From: Reyranella sp.
GTDB lineage: Bacteria > Pseudomonadota > Alphaproteobacteria > Reyranellales > Reyranellaceae
Length of the DNA: 7,970 bases
Assembly (NCBI GenBank): GCA_030679805.1
Contig: JAUXST010000699.1
Location: 1-7,970, forward strand
Direction: 5' to 3'
In this document: positions 5,204 through 7,970 of the stretch, piece by piece
How the letters are laid out: the number at the start of each line of letters is the position of its first letter
Numbering within the stretch: the first letter of the stretch is position 1
Made by a program: the position numbers and the translations under genes
Notes under the pieces: model-generated
What the model was told of the DNA's origin: nothing
Database searches by the model: none
The model's input: the letters and a program-made list of their open reading frames with translations, nothing else

Positions 5204-6259
5204 CTAACGTACGTAACGCGAGCCCCAGAGGGTGGCGAGTTCGGGTTGCGACTGTGCCGCATCGGCACCCGAGGGCAGTGCGGCCTCATGGTTTGACGTC
5301 CACGCGACGATATCCGTGGCGACGATGGCGCCTGCCTTGTCGCGCAGCAGCAGATGGTAGCCGTCGCGATAGAAGGCGAGCTGCGAATCGGGGCGCCGCG
5401 GCATGATCTCGATGGCCGCCCGTATCGGGCTGCGCGGCACGATGCGGTCGCCCAGCCCGTATTGCATGAGATAGGGCCGGTCGATCCGACTGGCCGCGTT
5501 CCGGGCCGCGTCCATCAGGTCGACCAGCCCATAGCCCATGTCGAGGCGCGTCTGGCGCAGCATCATCGGATCGTTGCGCAGCTTCTCCAGCGTCTTGGGG
5601 TTGTCGGTCGGCTTGTAATCGATCGATGTCGGACCGGACGGCATCCAGGGGATCGTGTGGGCGAAGAACCAGAGCCCGCCGCTGGCGAGAGGCCCGAAGG
5701 TGTCGCGCGAGCGCAGCGCCGGGGCGAGCAGGATCAGCCCGTCGACGTCGATCTGGCGGTCGGCGGCCACCAGCGCCACGGCGCCGCCCATGCTTTCGCC
5801 GGCGAGATAGAGCGGCACGCCGGGGTGGCGGGCCCTGAGCAGGGCCGCCATGGCCCGGGCGTCCTCGACCAGGCTGTCGGTGCCAGCCCAGCGACCGCGC
5901 GTCGGGCTGCCGCCGAAGCCGCGCTGGTCATAGGCGTAAGTGGTGATGCCGGCCTTGGCCCAGATCGCCGCCGGATCCTCCCAGGCATTGCGGTAGTCGC
6001 CGTAGCCGTGCAGGCCCAGGATCACCGCCGTCGGGGCGCCGTTTGTCGCAGGCCAGACCGCGAGCGGTAGCGCCGTGCCGTCGGCCGCGACATAACGATC
6101 CGGCGAGCCTTCTGCCGTGACGAGGGCCGCCCGCTGTATCGTGCCGCCCGCCGGAATGACGATGGGTGCGCAAGCGGCGAGAATGACCGGGGCGAAGACG
6201 ACCGCTATCATCAGACGGCGCAAGAGGAGTGAGATCGTGACCGAGCCTTTCGAAGTCAT
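5204..6259 (-). CDS. Alpha/beta hydrolase lipoprotein, lysophospholipase/monoacylglycerol lipase-like
   Basis: With the ATG at 6259 the product is 351 residues. A lipoprotein signal (Arg14, Arg15, then MIAVVFAPVILAAC with lipidated Cys30) places it in the envelope. The hydrolase domain shows LGLHGYGDY (81-89) for the oxyanion region, the nucleophile elbow GESMGG with Ser156, acid Asp271 in GLGDRIVP, and His302 in DGYHLLLRD: a complete triad of the Hydrolase_4/PldB group, which cleaves lipid or other ester bonds. Residues about 185-250 likely form the lid. The start is uncertain. The ATG at 6259 lacks a Shine-Dalgarno and overlaps the divergent zinc-finger gene by 23 bp; a TTG at 6223 would give an ideal short lipoprotein signal (MRRLMIAVVF); the ATG at 6211 removes both arginines. 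It converges with the small lipoprotein gene. Substrate unknown. Confidence 0.88.
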   Translation of the reverse strand: MTSKGSVTISLLLRRLMIAVVFAPVILAACAPIVIPAGGTIQRAALVTAEGSPDRYVAADGTALPLAVWPATNGAPTAVILGLHGYGDYRNAWEDPAAIWAKAGITTYAYDQRGFGGSPTRGRWAGTDSLVEDARAMAALLRARHPGVPLYLAGESMGGAVALVAADRQIDVDGLILLAPALRSRDTFGPLASGGLWFFAHTIPWMPSGPTSIDYKPTDNPKTLEKLRNDPMMLRQTRLDMGYGLVDLMDAARNAASRIDRPYLMQYGLGDRIVPRSPIRAAIEIMPRRPDSQLAFYRDGYHLLLRDKAGAIVATDIVAWTSNHEAALPSGADAAQSQPELATLWGSRYVR

Positions 6260-6422
6260 CACCGTCGATACCGACCGCGTCGCCTGCGATGGCGGTGGCG
6301 GCGCCCTGGGGCATCCCAAAGTCTACCTCAACCTCGGGCCCGATGGGCATGTCGAGTGCCCCTATTGCAGCCGGCTGTACAAGCTCGCCGAGGGTGCTGC
6401 CGCCCATGCCCATGCGCACTAG
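6237..6422 (+). CDS. CHCC zinc-finger protein, NDUFS6-like
   Basis: This 61-residue protein matches the zf-CHCC domain. Segments VACDGGGGALGHPKVYLNL (15-33) and CPYCSRLYKL (41-50) provide the ligands Cys17, His26, Cys41 and Cys44. The first segment is almost the same as in mitochondrial complex I subunit NDUFS6, which binds zinc and takes part in complex I assembly; free-standing bacterial versions are known, notably in alphaproteobacteria. The C-terminus is His-rich (AHAHAH). The start is GTG at 6237, supported by AGGAG at 6225-6229 with 7 nt spacing. The gene leads a tight plus-strand operon: the MaoC-like gene follows after 9 bp. The upstream gene is divergent and starts so close that the promoter must lie within its 5' end. 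No nuo genes are visible here, so a complex I role is inferred from homology alone. Confidence 0.92.
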   Translation: MTEPFEVITVDTDRVACDGGGGALGHPKVYLNLGPDGHVECPYCSRLYKLAEGAAAHAHAH

Positions 6423-6431
6423 GAGTCACAG

Positions 6432-6890
6432 ATGAAGCAGCTCGGCGAAGGCTGGAACTGGCGCGACCTCGAGATCGGCGACCGGTTCACCACCTATGGC
6501 CGCACGCTATTCGAGTCCGATCTCCTAAGCTTCGTGACGCTTTGCGGCTTTTCCGAGGAGCTGTTCACCAACAAGGAATACATCAAGAGCCACGCCCCGA
6601 TGCGCGGCGGCCATCCGGTGCCGGGCGCATTGGTCTATTCGATGGCCGAGGGGCTGGTGATTCCGACCACGCTGCAGGGCACTGGGCTCGCCTTCCTGTC
6701 GATGGGCTTCGACATCAAGGGGCCGACCTATGTGAACGACACGATCCATGTCGAGATTGAGGTCTCCGAGATCAAGCCGACCTCCAAGGATCCGTCGCGC
6801 GCGCTGGTGCGCACCACCAACCTGGTCAAGAACCAGAAGGGCGAAACGGTTCTGGTCTACACGCCGTTGCGCATGATGCAGGGGCGCTAG
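6432..6890 (+). CDS. MaoC-like hotdog-fold protein without the hydratase dyad
   Basis: The 152-residue protein has the layout of a single-domain MaoC-like (R)-specific enoyl-CoA hydratase: the WRDLEIGDRFTTYGRT opening (10-25), a central helix, the GHPVPGALVYSMAEGL segment (60-75) that lines the CoA-thioester tunnel, and a hotdog sheet to the end. In active hydratases the helix carries GDxNPxHxD, with Asp and His catalytic. Here the aligned stretch is GFSEELFTN (39-47), putting Phe40 and Phe45 at those positions, so the usual dyad is missing. It may bind acyl-CoA without hydrating it, use other residues, or have another thioester activity. The start ATG at 6432 follows AGGAG at 6421-6425, which overlaps the end of the preceding gene. 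The crotonase gene begins 1 bp after the stop, implying translational coupling. Confidence 0.9.
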   Translation: MKQLGEGWNWRDLEIGDRFTTYGRTLFESDLLSFVTLCGFSEELFTNKEYIKSHAPMRGGHPVPGALVYSMAEGLVIPTTLQGTGLAFLSMGFDIKGPTYVNDTIHVEIEVSEIKPTSKDPSRALVRTTNLVKNQKGETVLVYTPLRMMQGR

Positions 6891-6891
6891 G

Positions 6892-7668
6892 ATGGCCAAG
6901 GTCGCGGTCGAGAAAGAGGGGCCGATCACGGTCGTTTCGATCGACCGCAACGCCCAGGCGCGCAACGCCGTCGATCCCGAGACCGCGCTCCTGCTGCGCG
7001 AGGCGTTCCTCGCCTTCGATGCCGACGATGGTCAATCGGTCGCCATTTTGACCGGTCGCGGCGGCACCTTCTGCGCCGGCTACGATCTGAAAGTGGCGGC
7101 CGGCCGCGAGGGGGCGGGGTTGCACGATCCGGCGGGACCCGGCCCGATGGGACCGACACGCCATCTGCTGTCCAAGCCGGTGATCGCCGCCGTCGAGGGC
7201 TACGCCGTGGCCGGGGGCCTCGAACTGGCCCTGTGGTGCGACCTGCGCGTGGCCTCGGAGAGCGCCAGGTTCGGCGTGTTCTGCCGGCGCTGGGGCGTGC
7301 CTCTGATCGACGGCGGCACGGTGCGGCTGCCGCGGCTGATCGGCCATAGCCGGGCCCTCGACATGATCCTGACCGGCCGCGAGGTCGGCGCCCGCGAAGC
7401 CTACGACTGGGGTCTCGCCAACCGACTGGTACCCGAGGGCCAGGCGCTGGTCGAAGCCAAGGCGCTGGCCGAACAACTCGCGAAGTTTCCCCAGACCTGC
7501 CTGCGCTCCGATCGCCGCTCGTCCTACGAGCAGTGGGGCCTCGACGTTGCCGCGGCGCTGGTCAACGAAGGCAAGCGCGGCGCGCCGGCGCTGCAGCAGG
7601 AGTCGCGGGCAGGCGCCGCACGGTTCGCCGCCGGCAAGGGACGCGGCGGCAGCTTCGGCAACATCTGA
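6892..7668 (+). CDS. Crotonase-family enoyl-CoA hydratase/isomerase-like protein
   Basis: This 258-residue crotonase-fold enzyme acts on acyl-CoA in the cytoplasm. The two oxyanion-hole segments are present: GTFCAGYDLK (58-67) and GYAVAGGLELALWCD (103-117). Glu111 in the second matches Glu144 of rat mitochondrial enoyl-CoA hydratase. The second catalytic glutamate (Glu164, in the PE motif) aligns with Cys131 in ARFGVFCRRWG, and the usual PGAGGT loop reads PLIDGGT. Many crotonase-fold isomerases, hydrolases and lyases differ at this position, so hydratase activity should not be assumed. ATG at 6892 has AGGGG (6880-6884) inside the MaoC-like gene. The stop TGA (7666-7668) overlaps the ATG of the next gene by one base. 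The co-occurrence with a MaoC-like and a PhyH-like gene suggests one acyl-CoA modifying pathway, as inference. Confidence 0.93.
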   Translation: MAKVAVEKEGPITVVSIDRNAQARNAVDPETALLLREAFLAFDADDGQSVAILTGRGGTFCAGYDLKVAAGREGAGLHDPAGPGPMGPTRHLLSKPVIAAVEGYAVAGGLELALWCDLRVASESARFGVFCRRWGVPLIDGGTVRLPRLIGHSRALDMILTGREVGAREAYDWGLANRLVPEGQALVEAKALAEQLAKFPQTCLRSDRRSSYEQWGLDVAAALVNEGKRGAPALQQESRAGAARFAAGKGRGGSFGNI

Positions 7669-7970
7669 TGGCGACGATGCCGACCGATACCGACGTCGCG
7701 CACTATCGCGAGGACGGTGCCGTCTGCCTGCGTGGCGCCTTCGCGCCGGACTGGATCGAACGCCTGCGCGCGGCGGTCGATGCCGACATGGCGACGCCCG
7801 GCCCGATGGTGCGGCTGAACACACCCGAGGGCGCGCCGGGATTGTTCTTCGTCGATTTTCAGCTCTGGCAGCGCCATGCCGCGGCGCGCGCCTTCGTCTA
7901 CGAGTCGCCCGCGCGCAAGATCGCGGCCCGCCTGATGGGCTCGCGCGAGGTCGTCTACTATCACGATCAC
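7668..7970 (+). CDS. Phytanoyl-CoA dioxygenase (PhyH)-family protein, N-terminal part
   Basis: The first 101 residues of an Fe(II)/2-oxoglutarate oxygenase of the PhyH type are visible; the gene runs off the window. The opening HYREDGAVCLRGAFAPDWIE (about 12-31) is the standard PhyH start, where the substrate domain begins with a short helix and the phrase DGAVxLRGxF. Later, RKIAARLMGSREVVYYHDH (83-101) corresponds to the strand leading toward the iron-binding HxD motif, which lies past the edge, so catalytic competence cannot be judged. Family members hydroxylate next to a carbonyl, for example the alpha carbon of phytanoyl-CoA, or act on other small molecules. The ATG at 7668 overlaps the crotonase stop (TGATG), a sign of coupling; a second ATG lies at 7677. 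No strong Shine-Dalgarno is seen. Confidence 0.88.
   Translation, partial: MATMPTDTDVAHYREDGAVCLRGAFAPDWIERLRAAVDADMATPGPMVRLNTPEGAPGLFFVDFQLWQRHAAARAFVYESPARKIAARLMGSREVVYYHDH

Noticed and set aside
5207..5214. ACGTACGT palindrome just past the hydrolase stop
   Set aside because: Only 8 bp, no extended stem or T-run; likely chance and not a terminator.
5354..6070. Plus-strand frame opposite the alpha/beta hydrolase
   Set aside because: No domain, His/Arg-rich shadow composition; the minus-strand hydrolase has a full catalytic triad.
6826..7824. Long minus-strand frame opposite the crotonase and PhyH-like genes
   Set aside because: Shadow of well-supported plus-strand genes, with repetitive Ala/Arg/Gln composition and no recognisable motif.

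Overview
This GC-rich window (no RNA genes or transposase seen) reads as chromosomal DNA of a free-living alphaproteobacterium, perhaps Rhodospirillales or Reyranella/Bradyrhizobium-like. That rests on the Bug-type periplasmic binding protein, the NDUFS6-like CHCC zinc-finger protein, the crotonase/MaoC/PhyH set and a CCCGAGCGTAGCGAGGG-type dispersed repeat. The placement is inference from gene flavour, not a computed assignment. Coding density is high. No gene-free stretch exceeds 200 bases; the longest is 1992-2182.

Layout. (1) At 1-471 is the C-terminal half of a tripartite tricarboxylate transporter (Bug/TctC) substrate-binding protein. It runs tail to tail into an AMP-forming acyl-CoA ligase (468-1991, minus), and the two stop codons share one CTAG. 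(2) A short gap holds a REP-like pair of inverted repeats around a small central hairpin. Upstream of the ligase on the same strand is a YdfG-like short-chain dehydrogenase (2183-2929, minus). (3) Divergent from it, across 72 bp, starts a tight plus-strand run: a RidA-like protein without the catalytic arginine and two exported proteins of unknown function (3002-4443). (4) Next are a small exported protein on the minus strand (4447-4731) and a divergent small lipoprotein (4861-5178). They share a 129-bp region containing an exact TATAAT on the minus strand. (5) A putative lipoprotein alpha/beta hydrolase (minus, ending at 5204) starts back to back with, and possibly overlaps, a second plus-strand operon: CHCC zinc-finger protein, MaoC-like hotdog protein, crotonase and a phytanoyl-CoA dioxygenase-like gene cut by the window end. 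Gaps in this operon are 9, 1 and -1 bp.

How the genes may work together. The flanks carry functions for taking up and handling carboxylic acids and acyl-CoAs: periplasmic capture, CoA activation, hydration-type chemistry and alpha-hydroxylation. The middle is a cluster of small exported proteins, three of them with paired cysteines, whose role cannot be read from sequence.

No clear new defence or mobile system is visible. The most notable points are a MaoC-fold protein lacking both residues of the hydratase dyad, next to a crotonase lacking one of its two catalytic glutamates; the NDUFS6-like zinc finger leading that operon; the Arg-less RidA with exported partners; and the nested dyad repeat at 2064-2150.
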